Part shown: piece after piece, positions 1 to 8,255 of the stretch
How positions within the stretch are numbered: the stretch's first letter is position 1
Layout: each line of letters starts with the position of its first letter
NCBI RefSeq assembly: GCF_000227765.1
Contig: NZ_JH165159.1
Coordinates: forward strand, 805,433-869,432
Direction of reading: 5' to 3'
Length of the DNA stretch: 64,000 nucleotides
Source of the DNA: Neisseria wadsworthii 9715
GTDB lineage: Bacteria > Pseudomonadota > Gammaproteobacteria > Burkholderiales > Neisseriaceae
The notes under the pieces: model-generated
The model's input: the letters and a program-made list of their open reading frames with translations, nothing else
The model's database searches: none
What the model was told of the DNA's origin: nothing
Position numbers and translations under genes: made by a program

Positions 1-33
1 CATGCAAATTAAGTGGATTAACTATATTCAACG

Positions 34-458
34 ATGCGCGGCCAGAATTCGGGGCGGGTGCGGCTGAAGAAGGCTTTGGCATGGATTAAGGCTGAGGCAG
101 AGCGCTTGCAGGTAGAGGCGGACGCCGAAGAGGCCGAAATCGAAAAAAAGCCGTAGCTTGGTATGAATGGCAGACAGGTAGACATGACACGCAAAAATCT
201 AAAAACGTGTATGCCTACCTGAATATGGCGCAGCCGGAAAAGCCCGAGTATTCGTATTTGGCCGACTGGCTGGTTTTTGCTTATTTCCAAATAGGCAGGA
301 GCCGCAGATACGAACAGGGCATTCCTCTGCCCTTATCCTTGCGCGATGTGAACGATTTTGCGGAATGCGAAACCGTGCCGGTAAGCAGAAAGCTGTTTAA
401 CCGCGTGATATTTGCCATTGACGATGTTGCGCTTAACGCCGCCCGGAAGAAAAGTTGA
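34..458 (+). CDS. Phage-like reading frame with a possible -1 frameshift (remnant)
   Basis: A short frame opens at ATG 34 and stops at 154-156, giving a charged 40-residue peptide rich in Glu and Lys. A second frame is open from 96 to 458 and encodes about 100 further residues (motifs YLADWLVFAYFQIGRSRRYE and LPLSLRDVNDF). They overlap at A AAA AAG (144-150), with zero-frame codons GAA AAA AAG, exactly the slippery heptamer that drives -1 frameshifting in E. coli dnaX. A -1 slip would give one protein of about 140 residues. Tail-assembly chaperones of tailed phages are often made this way, so a prophage remnant is plausible, but I do not recognise the protein. A single-base indel in the A run would look the same. 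The second frame alone could start at GTG 207. No clear ribosome binding site precedes ATG 34. Confidence 0.3.
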
Positions 459-522
459 CCGAAATATGCAATAAGCCCTTTTTGTTGTATGATGTGTTTT
501 TTTGTCAACAAATGGATTAAAA

Positions 523-1164
523 ATGAAAAGAATTGTTGTTTTGTCGGCTGCGCTGCTTTTGGCAGGGTGTTCGGAATCTGATACAAAAGAGAGCTTTTCA
601 GATGAGAAAAAGGCAAGTCAAGAAACGGCAATTTCCAAAGCAAAAATAAGTCCTGATGCTTTGAGTGAATACCCTAAAAAGGGATTTCCTAAATTATGGA
701 AAAAATGGGGGAAAGATGGAATTGCTCGTATCATAGAAAATGACAAGTTGGCGATTGAACAAGCCGCCAAGTTCGGTAAGTGCGACGTAGTAGAGGCAGC
801 AGCGTATTCTGACAGAAGCGTTTACCCTAATAAAATCGTGAGTTTCGTCGATTGCGCCAACGGAGAGCGGTTTTATTACGAGGGAGGCGCAGATGAAAAT
901 CGTGCTGTCCCTCAATCTGCAAAAATGATTAGGGAAGTCGATGCAATGATGAAATGCCGAGAAATGGTCAAACCATTGCTAAAAAATTCTTCTTCATTTG
1001 ATATGAATCTCAGCGACGGTAGATTTTTTGCAGATAGAACAAGCGGAAATGCATCATATGTTATGTCATTTTCGTCAAAGAATGATTTCGGGGCTGAGGT
1101 TGACAATGAGGTTAAATGCTCTTTCCCAGCTGATAACGCCCCTGAAATTGAAGTTATTAGATAA
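523..1164 (+). CDS. Putative lipoprotein of unknown function
   Basis: This encodes 213 residues. The N-terminus MKRIVVLSAALLLAGC is a typical type II signal peptide with a lipobox (LLAG-C16), so the mature protein should be lipid-anchored from Cys16. The ATG at 523 is preferred over the upstream TTG at 502 because it begins directly with the signal peptide. The mature part is charged and has three further Cys residues (in GKCDVV, VDCANG and MKCREM) plus a late one (VKCSFP); the spacing could allow disulfides. I recognise no domain. It ends just before a strong intrinsic terminator at 1200-1231, so it is probably a single-gene transcript. The neighbouring phage-like and truncated genes suggest a remodelled site. 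Confidence 0.7.
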   Translation: MKRIVVLSAALLLAGCSESDTKESFSDEKKASQETAISKAKISPDALSEYPKKGFPKLWKKWGKDGIARIIENDKLAIEQAAKFGKCDVVEAAAYSDRSVYPNKIVSFVDCANGERFYYEGGADENRAVPQSAKMIREVDAMMKCREMVKPLLKNSSSFDMNLSDGRFFADRTSGNASYVMSFSSKNDFGAEVDNEVKCSFPADNAPEIEVIR

Positions 1165-1199
1165 AATATTTGATATTTTATGCCTTGAATGTCAATTTT

Positions 1200-1231
1200 A
1201 AATCCCACCAATCGGTGGGATTTAATTTTTT
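1200..1231 (+). terminator. Intrinsic terminator of the lipoprotein gene
   Basis: A perfect 10-bp stem (AAATCCCACC / GGTGGGATTT) with a 4-base AATC loop is followed by a T-rich run at 1226-1231. Unlike most terminators here it contains no uptake sequence. Confidence 0.8.
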
Positions 1232-1239
1232 CGAGTTTT

Positions 1240-1590
1240 TCAAAATGAGAAAATCTCACTTTGCTTTATGGCAGTGGGCAATGCGGTGCAGAGGATCACG
1301 AACACGGCGCGGTTGGTACGGAGATTACGCAGTTCGTACCAGGCAATCAGTGCGGTAATTAATGTGGCGGCTGGCCATTTGCCTGTTCAGTGCAGGGCAA
1401 TGGCAAGATAAGTGGGCAGGCTGTCTCGGGTGTGATGATGAACGGTCAGCATCAGTGGCTGTTCAAAGGCAAAACGCTCATGTGCTAAGAGATGCTCGCC
1501 GATTTCTCCGGCAATCAGTAAGGGAATGAACGTGCCGGGAAAAAGTATCAACGGGCGGCAAGGTGAGGGAATGTATTTTTTCAGGCTCAT
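1240..1590 (-). pseudogene. Truncated membrane-protein remnant, possibly PAP2-phosphatase-like
   Basis: On the minus strand a frame starts at ATG 1588-1590 and reads 67 residues (MSLKKYIPSPCRPLILFPGT...), meets an in-frame TGA at 1387-1389, then stays open for 48 coding-like residues (WPAATLITALIAWYELRNLR...) to a second stop at 1240-1242. Hydrophobic stretches and the HTRD...LPTY...LTGKWPAATL pattern recall the N-terminal half of bacterial PAP2-type membrane phosphatases. The catalytic motifs of that family (KxxxxxxRP, PSGH, SRxxxxxHxxxD) would lie further downstream and are absent, replaced by the lipoprotein region. Nonsense mutation plus truncation argues for a dead gene. The family assignment is from memory of sequence style and is weak. 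Confidence 0.45.
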
Positions 1591-1684
1591 GGAAATGGAT
1601 GGTGTGTTTGGATGAGTCCAGTGTTGCTGAGTGGTTTAGTTATCGTTTCTTATGCGGCCATTTTATCGAATCGGCCTGAAATTA

Positions 1685-1730
1685 AGCCTGTCTGAAAATA
1701 TTGGTTGTTTTCAGACAGGCATTATTTTTT
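1685..1730. terminator. DUS-pair hairpin terminator
   Basis: AGCCTGTCTGAA (1685-1696) pairs with TTCAGACAGGCA (1710-1721), followed by a T run at 1725-1730. The first copy differs from the window consensus at its first base. It lies at the 3' end of the minus-strand DUF2750 gene and can serve either strand. Confidence 0.75.
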
Positions 1731-1749
1731 GGTATCTTGCCCAAGGCAT

Positions 1750-2217
1750 TTAGTTTAACAAGGGCTGCCCGGCTGCCATGCGCTCCCATTCCAAGCGGTA
1801 GGTAACCAGCTCTTCATAGTCGGGAATGTCGAGCGTGATGCCACGCTTTTGGGCTGCGTCCATTAAGTCGCCCAGAAGTTCGATGGGTTCTATTTCAAGG
1901 CCGTATAAACCGGCATCGAATTCCACGCCGGCCAAGCATTCGTCTTCATCCATATTAATCAGCCAGGTGCGCATGAATTCTGCCAGCGGCACGGCTTCAA
2001 TCTGGTAAACGCTCCATTCTTCGCTTTGGCAGGCCTGTGCGGCTTCGGCTGACGACCAATAACACAAAACCGCAATCGGTTCGCCGTCGGCACCGTTGTA
2101 TTCGGTGGAAGGGCATTCGGCCACGCCGTTTTCGTCGGCAAGCGTGTAAACGGTTTGGGTGTCGAGCAAAGTGTCGATAAAACGCTGGTATTCGGAATCT
2201 TCAAATGCTGTATACAT
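1750..2217 (-). CDS. DUF2750 domain protein
   Basis: The 155-residue acidic protein has the pattern of the DUF2750 family: an N-terminal segment on whether a value is typed or displayed (TLADENGVAECPSTEYN), a central CYWSSAEAAQACQSEEWSVYQ block and a LAEFMRTWLINMDEDE block ending with a conserved acidic helix. Function is unknown; related proteins are small cytosolic proteins with no catalytic assignment. It follows darP on the same strand with a 10-bp gap, so the two are probably co-transcribed and end at the DUS hairpin at 1685-1730. Confidence 0.7.
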   Translation of the reverse strand: MYTAFEDSEYQRFIDTLLDTQTVYTLADENGVAECPSTEYNGADGEPIAVLCYWSSAEAAQACQSEEWSVYQIEAVPLAEFMRTWLINMDEDECLAGVEFDAGLYGLEIEPIELLGDLMDAAQKRGITLDIPDYEELVTYRLEWERMAAGQPLLN

Positions 2218-2227
2218 AGCGGAACCT

Positions 2228-2758
2228 TTATTCTTCAGCTTCTTCGGCTAAGTTGTTTACGCCGCTGCTACCCGACATCACGGCTTTAATTTCTTGATAC
2301 AAGGCGCGGAAGTTTTTCGGCGGTTTGCCCAGCTCTTTTTCTTTGCGTGTGTTGCGGATTAAAGTGCGCAAAGCGGCAACATCGGCATGCGGGTATTCGG
2401 ATACAAACACGGTGAGAGCGTTATCGTTTTCCAGCAATCGCTCACGCATTTGCTCAATGCGCTGTAAAAAGGCATTGTGTGCGGTGTTTTCACCTTTGAG
2501 CTTGGCGAGAAATTCGCGTATCGGTGCAGGATCGGTTTCGCGCATCAGGCGGCCGATGTATTGGGTTTGGCGTTTGAGTGCGCCGTTGGAAGTGATTTTT
2601 TTGTATTCGCGCACCGCTTCGTACAAATCTTCGGGCAGGTCGATTTTTTTCAGGGTTTCGGCGGAAAGGCGGGTTAATTCCATGCCCAAATCCTGCAATT
2701 CGTCCATACGCTTTTTCATTTGCGTTTTGCTGATGCGCTCTTCTTGTTGTTCACTCAT
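2228..2758 (-). CDS. darP: Ribosome biogenesis factor DarP (YjgA family)
   Basis: The 176-residue protein is highly charged and helical, typical of the YjgA/DarP family: SKTQMKKRMDELQDLGMELTRLS near the N-terminus, a KRQTQYIGRLMRETD motif in the middle, and RTLIRNTRKEKELGKPPKNFRALYQEIK near the C-terminus. DarP joins late 50S subunit maturation in E. coli, acting near the peptidyl transferase centre. Length matches the family. The gene is divergent from pmbA; the 112-bp gap between them should hold both promoters. In E. coli yjgA is also adjacent to and divergent from pmbA, which supports both calls. Confidence 0.9.
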   Translation of the reverse strand: MSEQQEERISKTQMKKRMDELQDLGMELTRLSAETLKKIDLPEDLYEAVREYKKITSNGALKRQTQYIGRLMRETDPAPIREFLAKLKGENTAHNAFLQRIEQMRERLLENDNALTVFVSEYPHADVAALRTLIRNTRKEKELGKPPKNFRALYQEIKAVMSGSSGVNNLAEEAEE

Positions 2759-2870
2759 GTTTCATACTCGATTTAAGGATTTCCGCATTCTAACATAGCC
2801 ATAGACTATTTCTTCAACGGCAGCTGCTGAAAAGGGTTAAAATAACCTTAGTTTTCAAATAGGAAAAAAT

Positions 2871-4199
2871 ATGTTTCACCACTCTTCAGAAGAAATGGGC
2901 CGTTTGTGTGCGCAGGTGCTGGATTTAGCCAAGCAGAAAGGGGCTACGGCGGCAGAGGCGGATTTGAGCGAATCGCTGGGGCAGAGCGTGCAGGTGCGTT
3001 TGCAGCAGATCGAACAGATTGAATATCAACAAGATAAATCGCTTGATCTTACAGTGTATGTGGGGCAGCGCAAGGGCCGTGCCAGTACTGCGGATTTTTC
3101 TCCAACTGCCCTGGCAGAAACCGTGCAGTCAGCCATTGATATTGCTAAATACACGGCAGAAGACGATTGCGCGGGTTTGGCTGATGCGGAATTGATAGCA
3201 AACCAGTTCGGTGATTTGGATAAATACCATGAGTGGAACTTGAGCAGTGAAGATGCGGTGGCACTGGCGATGCGTTGCGAAGCGGCGGCTTTAGATGCCG
3301 ATAAGCGCATTCAGAATTCCGAAGGTGCGGGCGTGCAGACTTACCATTATCAGTTTGTGTACGGCAATACGCACGGCTTTTTGCAGCACCAGCGAGGCAC
3401 GCGCCACAGTATTTCGTGCAGTGTGGTTGCTGCGGACGAGTCGGGTATGCAGCGTGATTATTGGTATGACACGGCGCGTTCGGCGGCGGGTTTGGCCGGT
3501 GTCGAATCAATCGGCGGCACCGCCGCAGAGCGCACCGTGCGCCGCTTGGGTGCAAAGAGTGTGCCGACCGGCAATTACCCCGTGTTGTTTGACACAACGA
3601 TTGCCTCAAGCTTGATCGGGCATCTGGTCGGCGGTTTGAGCGGCGGTTCGCTTTACCGCCAAAGCAGCTTTTTAACCGACAGCCTGGGTAAACAGATTTT
3701 TTCCGATTTTATCAATTTGCGCGAAGAACCGCATATTCCGCAAGGATGGAGCAGCACTTATTTCGATGCCGACGGTGTGGCGACCAAGCCGCGTTTTGTG
3801 GTTGAGCAAGGTATGGTGCAAGGCTATTTTCTGAATAGTTATAGCGCGCGTAAGCTGGGTTTGCAAACCACGGCCAATGCCGGCGGCGCACACAACTTGA
3901 TTCTGGCACCAACACATGCCGATCAGGCGGCGCTGTTGAAAGAAATGGGCACGGGGCTGTTGGTTACCGAGCTGATGGGGCAGGGCGTGAATATGCTGAC
4001 CGGCGATTATTCGCGCGGTGCGGCAGGTTTTTGGGTGGAAAACGGCGTGATTGCTTATCCGGTGGAAGAAATCACCATCGCTTCGCGCTTGCAGGATATG
4101 TTTATGAACATTGTCGGCGTGGCTGATGATGCTTTGCGCCGCTCCAGCCATAAAGTGGGTTCGCTGTTGGTGGAAGAGATGACGGTAGCCGGGGCTTGA
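2871..4199 (+). CDS. pmbA: Metalloprotease subunit PmbA/TldE
   Basis: The 442-residue protein belongs to the TldD/PmbA (U62) family. TldD and TldE form a heterodimeric peptidase that trims peptides such as microcin B17 precursor and degrades the CcdA antitoxin in E. coli; TldD carries the zinc HExxxH motif and TldE does not. No HExxxH is visible here, which fits TldE. Family landmarks include DLTVYVGQRKGRASTADFSP near residue 60, GGLSGGSLYRQSSFL, and the C-terminal GDYSRGAAGFWVENGVIAYP and MFMNIVGVADD blocks. The ATG at 2871 follows an AGGAAAAA ribosome site. It ends just before a copied bioD 3' end (4209-4239) and a DUS hairpin. Confidence 0.92.
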   Translation: MFHHSSEEMGRLCAQVLDLAKQKGATAAEADLSESLGQSVQVRLQQIEQIEYQQDKSLDLTVYVGQRKGRASTADFSPTALAETVQSAIDIAKYTAEDDCAGLADAELIANQFGDLDKYHEWNLSSEDAVALAMRCEAAALDADKRIQNSEGAGVQTYHYQFVYGNTHGFLQHQRGTRHSISCSVVAADESGMQRDYWYDTARSAAGLAGVESIGGTAAERTVRRLGAKSVPTGNYPVLFDTTIASSLIGHLVGGLSGGSLYRQSSFLTDSLGKQIFSDFINLREEPHIPQGWSSTYFDADGVATKPRFVVEQGMVQGYFLNSYSARKLGLQTTANAGGAHNLILAPTHADQAALLKEMGTGLLVTELMGQGVNMLTGDYSRGAAGFWVENGVIAYPVEEITIASRLQDMFMNIVGVADDALRRSSHKVGSLLVEEMTVAGA

Positions 4200-4208
4200 G
4201 TTTTGAAC

Positions 4209-4239
4209 ATGCTTGAAAAGCTGACGATGCCTGTCTGAA
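4209..4239 (+). repeat. Orphan copy of the bioD 3' end
   Basis: These 31 bases match the last ten codons plus two bases of bioD (minus strand, 4969-4999) with a single difference (ACG versus ACA). Read in frame they spell MLEKLTMPV-stop, where the uptake sequence supplies MPV-stop. The two copies are inverted and bracket the DUF2247-like gene. This looks like a scar of inversion or duplication rather than a gene. Confidence 0.85.
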
Positions 4240-4258
4240 ACAGTTTTCAGACAGGCAT
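4227..4258. terminator. DUS-pair hairpin after pmbA
   Basis: ATGCCTGTCTGAA (4227-4239) pairs with TTCAGACAGGCAT (4246-4258) over a 6-base loop and is followed by TATTTAA. It is placed to terminate pmbA. Confidence 0.8.
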
Positions 4259-4275
4259 TATTTAAGTAAGCGTAA

Positions 4276-4353
4276 CGTGATATTCGGGCCGGCTCTAAGT
4301 ATCTTGAGCTTCAGTAACGTTGGAAGGTACTCGGGGCAAGCATGAGTATGATG
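4276..4353. repeat. Degenerate copy of a palindromic intergenic repeat
   Basis: About 78 bases align along their whole length with the better-preserved palindrome at 53185-53262; both share the core AGTATCTTGAG and CAGTAAC in the loop and GAGTATGA in the right arm. Here the arms have decayed and no longer pair perfectly. It lies directly after a DUS hairpin, as does the other copy. Confidence 0.65.
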
Positions 4354-4440
4354 GGTATAGTATTTTTATTATGGATTCAAATAGTGCATATGTACATAGC
4401 AAACACATGCTACTTACCGGCAAAGGAATTTTCACACAGA

Positions 4441-4920
4441 CTACACTTGTTTATCTTCTAAATATTTAGCCCAATTATTATAGATTCTTTGGATGTAGTC
4501 TTCTTTACTTTGTAATAAGAATTCGTCTCCTCCATTATCATGTATAGACATATATCTAACAAATGATTCAATTTCCTCTGGGTAATCAAAATCTGCATAA
4601 ATTTTTTCTACTTCCTCTAAAGGATCATCGAAACTATCTTTGGATTCATATACTTTTTTTAAAATGATATATAACCACTTTCCCTTATCATAATCGTCAT
4701 AGTTAAAGTTTGGAGATAATCTTTCTAAGATGATACCTACTTTAAAAGCATTACATTTGGTTAAAAAAGCTAATTCGTCAATAAGGTCATTTTCAGGAAA
4801 ATTCTTTAAGTTGGCTTTAGCAAAATTTACTATATCATGCCATCCTAGGTATTGATTATGATATCCAAACTTAATGTCATCCCAAGACAACCCAATTAAG
4901 TCGTTAGTTAAATAGTCCAT
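4441..4920 (-). CDS. DUF2247-like protein, possible orphan immunity protein
   Basis: The 159-residue acidic protein (WDDIKFGYHNQYLGWHDIV..., DDPLEEVEKIYADFDYPEEI, IHDNGGDEFLLQSKEDYIQR) resembles the DUF2247 family, small cytosolic proteins often found near contact-dependent or polymorphic toxin genes. The assignment is from memory. No toxin gene is next to it. Its base composition is clearly more AT-rich than pmbA and bioD on either side, indicating recent acquisition. It is enclosed by inverted copies of the bioD 3' end. ATG 4918-4920 is preceded on the minus strand by AAGAGGTAATTTTATA, a usable ribosome site. Confidence 0.5.
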   Translation of the reverse strand: MDYLTNDLIGLSWDDIKFGYHNQYLGWHDIVNFAKANLKNFPENDLIDELAFLTKCNAFKVGIILERLSPNFNYDDYDKGKWLYIILKKVYESKDSFDDPLEEVEKIYADFDYPEEIESFVRYMSIHDNGGDEFLLQSKEDYIQRIYNNWAKYLEDKQV

Positions 4921-4950
4921 TATAAAATTACCTCTTAGGTTTTTTATGGG

Positions 4951-4981
4951 ATGCCTGTCTGAACACTTTTCAGACAGGCAT
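4951..4981. terminator. DUS-pair hairpin overlapping the bioD stop codon
   Basis: ATGCCTGTCTGAA (4951-4963) pairs with TTCAGACAGGCAT (4969-4981). The right arm is the end of bioD: read on the minus strand, ATG CCT GTC TGA encodes Met-Pro-Val-stop. Confidence 0.8.
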
Positions 4982-5620
4982 TGTCAGCTTTTCAAGCATC
5001 TGCCATTCGGTTTGCGGAAAATGCGTGCGGATATAGTTTTGTAAAAAGCGCTCGGTTTCGGTGTTGATGGCCGGGTCGTATTCGGGGTGGCGGTTGTAGA
5101 TAATCCGATGCAGGGGCAGGTTGCGTTGGGCGACGGCGTGTATGCTGAGCAGGGTGTGGTTGATGCTGCCCAGCTTGCCCGATGTAACCAGAACGATGGG
5201 GTAGCGGTGTTGGGCGGCGTAGTCGAGGATGGTGGTATCGCGGGTAAGCGGCACCATCAGGCCGCCTGCGCCTTCAAGCAATACGGTGTCATAGTGTTGC
5301 AACAAGGTGGCGGTGGCTTGCAGGATGCGGTTGGGGTCGATTACCGTGTTTTCTCGTTCGGCGGCCATATGCGGTGAGCATGGGTAGGGGAACACGTAGG
5401 GCGCGGTGGTGCCGTTTAAATCGTGTTCGGTTAGGGGCACGCCCTGCAATTTCCGGTGGGTAAGAATGTCTTGAGCGATTCCGGTATTGCCTGTCTGAAC
5501 CATTTTTTGCGTGATTACGGAAAGGCCTTGTGCGGCAAGCTCTTGGGCGTAGCGGGCGGTGGCAACGGTTTTTCCGACGTCGGTATCGATGCCGCTGATA
5601 AGGAAAATGCGTTGGGTCAT
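4970..5620 (-). CDS. bioD: ATP-dependent dethiobiotin synthetase
   Basis: BioD closes the ureido ring of dethiobiotin from 7,8-diaminopelargonate, CO2 and ATP, the penultimate step of biotin synthesis. The 216-residue protein has the N-terminal P-loop GIDTDVGKT (about residues 9-17), the VQTG substrate loop, and LLEGAGGLMVPL. An uptake sequence sits inside the gene (5488-5499) in the coding sequence for QTGN, and another supplies its last residues and stop. It overlaps the upstream bioC by 4 bases (ATGA), so the two are translationally coupled. Confidence 0.93.
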   Translation of the reverse strand: MTQRIFLISGIDTDVGKTVATARYAQELAAQGLSVITQKMVQTGNTGIAQDILTHRKLQGVPLTEHDLNGTTAPYVFPYPCSPHMAAERENTVIDPNRILQATATLLQHYDTVLLEGAGGLMVPLTRDTTILDYAAQHRYPIVLVTSGKLGSINHTLLSIHAVAQRNLPLHRIIYNRHPEYDPAINTETERFLQNYIRTHFPQTEWQMLEKLTMPV

Positions 5621-6366
5621 GGTGTGTTAAGCGGTTTTTGCGCCACAATGTAAAGCGGCGTGTAGGTGAGCGGGTAGCGGCCGTCAGTTGCGTAGCGGTT
5701 GCGGTATGCTTCGGCAAAATGCTGCATGCGGGATTTTGTCCACATTTGTTTTTGCGTCGCGGTTACGCCGGTGTATTTCAAATGCTGCAACACGGCCAGA
5801 GGGCTGTCGAAATGTAAAGTAAGGCTTTCGGATTCGGTATGGCAAACGTGAAAACCGCAGTTCAGCAGCAGTCGGCGCCATTCCTGTTCGGTTGGGTAAT
5901 CCAAGCCAGCTCCGGTAAGGGATTTGATTTGAAAAAGGTTTTCGGGTGTGAACGTGCTGAAGGCGAGTATGCCGCCGGTGTTCAGACAGGCATTGAGTTT
6001 GCGAAGCAAAGCAGCAGGTTCGGCAAGCCATTGGAAAGTGGAAGAAGAGGTAATTAAATCGTATTGCGTGTTTAAAGCCAGCGTTTCGATATCGCCGCCT
6101 AAAAAACGGTGGGCGCTCACCCACGCTTCGCACGCCGTAGATAGATCGTTGACATGCCATTCTCGCACGGGCAGGTTGCTTTGCAGCAAGTCGGAATAAA
6201 TGCCCGAGCCGCAGCCGATTTCCAGCGCACACGCCGCTTCGCCGGAGAACTGCTGCTTCAGCAGAGTAAGCAGCTTTCCGGCGATTTGGGTTTGTGCCGG
6301 CGCATTTTGCGCGTAAGAGGGCAGCGCGCGGGTAAAGCGGCGGGCGATATCTGTTTTACAGAGCAT
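5617..6366 (-). CDS. bioC: Malonyl-ACP O-methyltransferase
   Basis: BioC methylates malonyl-ACP so that fatty acid synthesis can build the pimeloyl chain of biotin; a carboxylesterase (BioH/BioG type) later removes the methyl group. The 249-residue protein has the BioC N-terminal signature (DIARRFTRALPSYAQNAPAQ) and a class I SAM-binding motif I, ALEIGCGSGIYSDLL, near residues 46-60, with a later FSTFTPENLFQIKSLTG block typical of BioC. It is first in a bioC-bioD unit. An uptake sequence lies in its coding region near 5982. Confidence 0.9.
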   Translation of the reverse strand: MLCKTDIARRFTRALPSYAQNAPAQTQIAGKLLTLLKQQFSGEAACALEIGCGSGIYSDLLQSNLPVREWHVNDLSTACEAWVSAHRFLGGDIETLALNTQYDLITSSSTFQWLAEPAALLRKLNACLNTGGILAFSTFTPENLFQIKSLTGAGLDYPTEQEWRRLLLNCGFHVCHTESESLTLHFDSPLAVLQHLKYTGVTATQKQMWTKSRMQHFAEAYRNRYATDGRYPLTYTPLYIVAQKPLNTP

Positions 6367-6450
6367 GGCAAAGAGTACGCAAAAATCAGGGATTGTAGCA
6401 GATTTGTATTTGTCGCAAGCCCGGGGCTTGGTAGAATTAGGAAAGCCGGC

Positions 6451-6463
6451 TTCAGACAGGCAT
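6451..6463 (-). repeat. Single DUS upstream of aroK
   Basis: TTCAGACAGGCAT is the reverse complement of the window's standard uptake sequence. It is unpaired and lies in the bioC-aroK divergent region. Confidence 0.85.
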
Positions 6464-6506
6464 TTCCATCGCCGCTTCAGGCGGATTTTCAGTTACAATC
6501 AAGCCC

Positions 6507-7025
6507 ATGAACACATCAAAAAAAAATCTATTTCTTATCGGCCTGATGGGTGCGGGCAAAACCACAATAGGCAGGCGGCTATCCCAAGAATTGGGGCAGC
6601 CTTTTTACGATAGCGACCATGTTATCTGTGAAAAAACCGGTGTGTCTATTCCCACTATTTTCGAGTTGGAAGGAGAAGAAGGGTTCCGCACAAGGGAAGC
6701 TTGCGTAATCAACGAATTAACCGGCAAAAAAGGTATTATTCTGGCCACAGGCGGCGGCGCGGTGCTGCGTGAGGAAAACCGCCGCTGCCTGCAAGAGCGC
6801 GGATTGGTTGTTTATCTGCATGCCAGCCCGGAAGTTTTGCTCAAGCGCACCCGTTGCGATAAAAACCGCCCGCTGCTGCAAGTGGACAATCCCCTGGAAA
6901 AGCTGCAGGAGCTTTACGAAGCCCGTGATCCCGTTTACCGCGAAGCCGCAGCGGCTGTGGTGGAGGCAGGCGAAGGAAGTTGCCGCAAAACCATTGAAAC
7001 CATATTGAACCTGATTCAAGAGTAA
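6507..7025 (+). CDS. aroK: Shikimate kinase
   Basis: AroK phosphorylates shikimate at the 3-hydroxyl using ATP, step five of the chorismate pathway. The 172-residue protein has Walker [10 protein letters not shown] (about residues 12-20), the [11 protein letters not shown] shikimate and Mg site, [10 protein letters not shown], the GGGAV loop and the lid region [11 protein letters not shown]. Start ATG 6507 is the first Met of the family N-terminus. aroB follows after 6 bp, the usual aroK-aroB arrangement. Confidence 0.95.
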   Translation: MNTSKKNLFLIGLMGAGKTTIGRRLSQELGQPFYDSDHVICEKTGVSIPTIFELEGEEGFRTREACVINELTGKKGIILATGGGAVLREENRRCLQERGLVVYLHASPEVLLKRTRCDKNRPLLQVDNPLEKLQELYEARDPVYREAAAAVVEAGEGSCRKTIETILNLIQE

Positions 7026-7031
7026 CCCTAC

Positions 7032-8102
7032 ATGCAAACGCTCACAGTCAACACCCCGTCGCACAGTTATCCTATCTTTATAGGCAAAGATCTATTAAGC
7101 CAAATAGAAATATTGCGCCCTTATATCAAGCAAAAAGCCGCAGTTATTACCAATGAAACCATTGCGCCGCTTTATTTGGAAGCCATGCAAAAAGGTCTGG
7201 ATAGTTTGGGTGTGGATCACTTTTCCATCATCCTGCCGGACGGTGAAGAACATAAAAACTGGCAGACGCTCAACCTGATTTTCGACGGTTTGCTCCAAAA
7301 CAGGGCAGAGCGGCAAACCACGTTAATCGCATTGGGCGGAGGAGTAATCGGCGATATGGTCGGTTTTGCCGCTGCGGTGTACCAACGCGGCGCACCTTTT
7401 ATCCAAGTGCCCACCACTTTGCTGAGTCAAGTGGACTCTTCTGTGGGCGGAAAAACGGCGGTTAATCACCCGTTGGGCAAAAATATGATCGGCGCATTTT
7501 ACCAGCCGCAAGCCGTATTGGCCGATTTATCTACTTTGGCCACGTTGCCGCCGCGCGAATTTTCTGCAGGCATCGCCGAAGTGATTAAATATGCTTTGCT
7601 GGGAGATGCCGATTTTCTCGTTTGGCTGGAAAACAATATCGACGATTTGATGCGGCAAAAAGAAGAGGCGTTAAGTTATGCCGTTTACCATTGCTGCAAG
7701 ATGAAAGCCCAAATCGTGGCGGCTGACGAAAAAGAGCAAGGTATACGCGCATGGCTTAATCTCGGCCACACATTCGGCCATGCCATTGAAGCGGAAATGG
7801 GGTATGGCGTATGGCTGCACGGAGAAGCCGTTGCCGTAGGTACTGTGCTGGCATGCCGTTTGTCGCAGGAGCTGGGCAAATTGACTGAAGCAGATACTCA
7901 GCGTGTTATCCGTTTGCTTGCAAAAGCAGGGCTGCCCACCGAAGCGCCGGAATTTAGTTTCGAGCGCTGGATCGAACATATGCAGCACGATAAAAAAGTC
8001 AGCGGCGGAACCATGCGTTTTATCAGTTTGAACCGATTGGGCGAGGCCTGTATTACTCCGATCAACGATATGGAAATCTTGCGCCGTGTGCTGGGCGGTT
8101 GA
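7032..8102 (+). CDS. aroB: 3-dehydroquinate synthase
   Basis: AroB converts DAHP to 3-dehydroquinate using NAD and a divalent metal, step two of the chorismate pathway. The 356-residue protein has the NAD-binding [19 protein letters not shown] block, [20 protein letters not shown], and the metal-ligand segments [21 protein letters not shown] and [10 protein letters not shown]. Length is standard. It is co-transcribed with aroK. Confidence 0.95.
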   Translation: MQTLTVNTPSHSYPIFIGKDLLSQIEILRPYIKQKAAVITNETIAPLYLEAMQKGLDSLGVDHFSIILPDGEEHKNWQTLNLIFDGLLQNRAERQTTLIALGGGVIGDMVGFAAAVYQRGAPFIQVPTTLLSQVDSSVGGKTAVNHPLGKNMIGAFYQPQAVLADLSTLATLPPREFSAGIAEVIKYALLGDADFLVWLENNIDDLMRQKEEALSYAVYHCCKMKAQIVAADEKEQGIRAWLNLGHTFGHAIEAEMGYGVWLHGEAVAVGTVLACRLSQELGKLTEADTQRVIRLLAKAGLPTEAPEFSFERWIEHMQHDKKVSGGTMRFISLNRLGEACITPINDMEILRRVLGG

Positions 8103-8179
8103 TGTTGCTTGAAATCAGTGTAAATCCGACACTTATACATCTTGGCAAGCTGGAAAAATGAAACTGATACAACAAACAC

Positions 8180-8209
8180 TTGCATTAAAACGCCAAACTA
8201 TCCTAAAAT
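8180..8209 (+). promoter_or_regulatory. Candidate sigma-70 promoter of the rpsP operon
   Basis: TTGCAT (8180-8185) and TAAAAT (8204-8209) are separated by 18 bp, about 45 bp upstream of the rpsP start. Prediction from sequence only. Confidence 0.5.
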
Positions 8210-8255
8210 TAGCGGTTTCCCATATATTCTATTTTTCTCCAAGGAATTTTTAAAC

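Noticed and set aside
1170-1358. 62-codon plus-strand ORF after the lipoprotein gene
   Set aside because: It spans the terminator and is antisense to the better-supported pseudogene; no domain.
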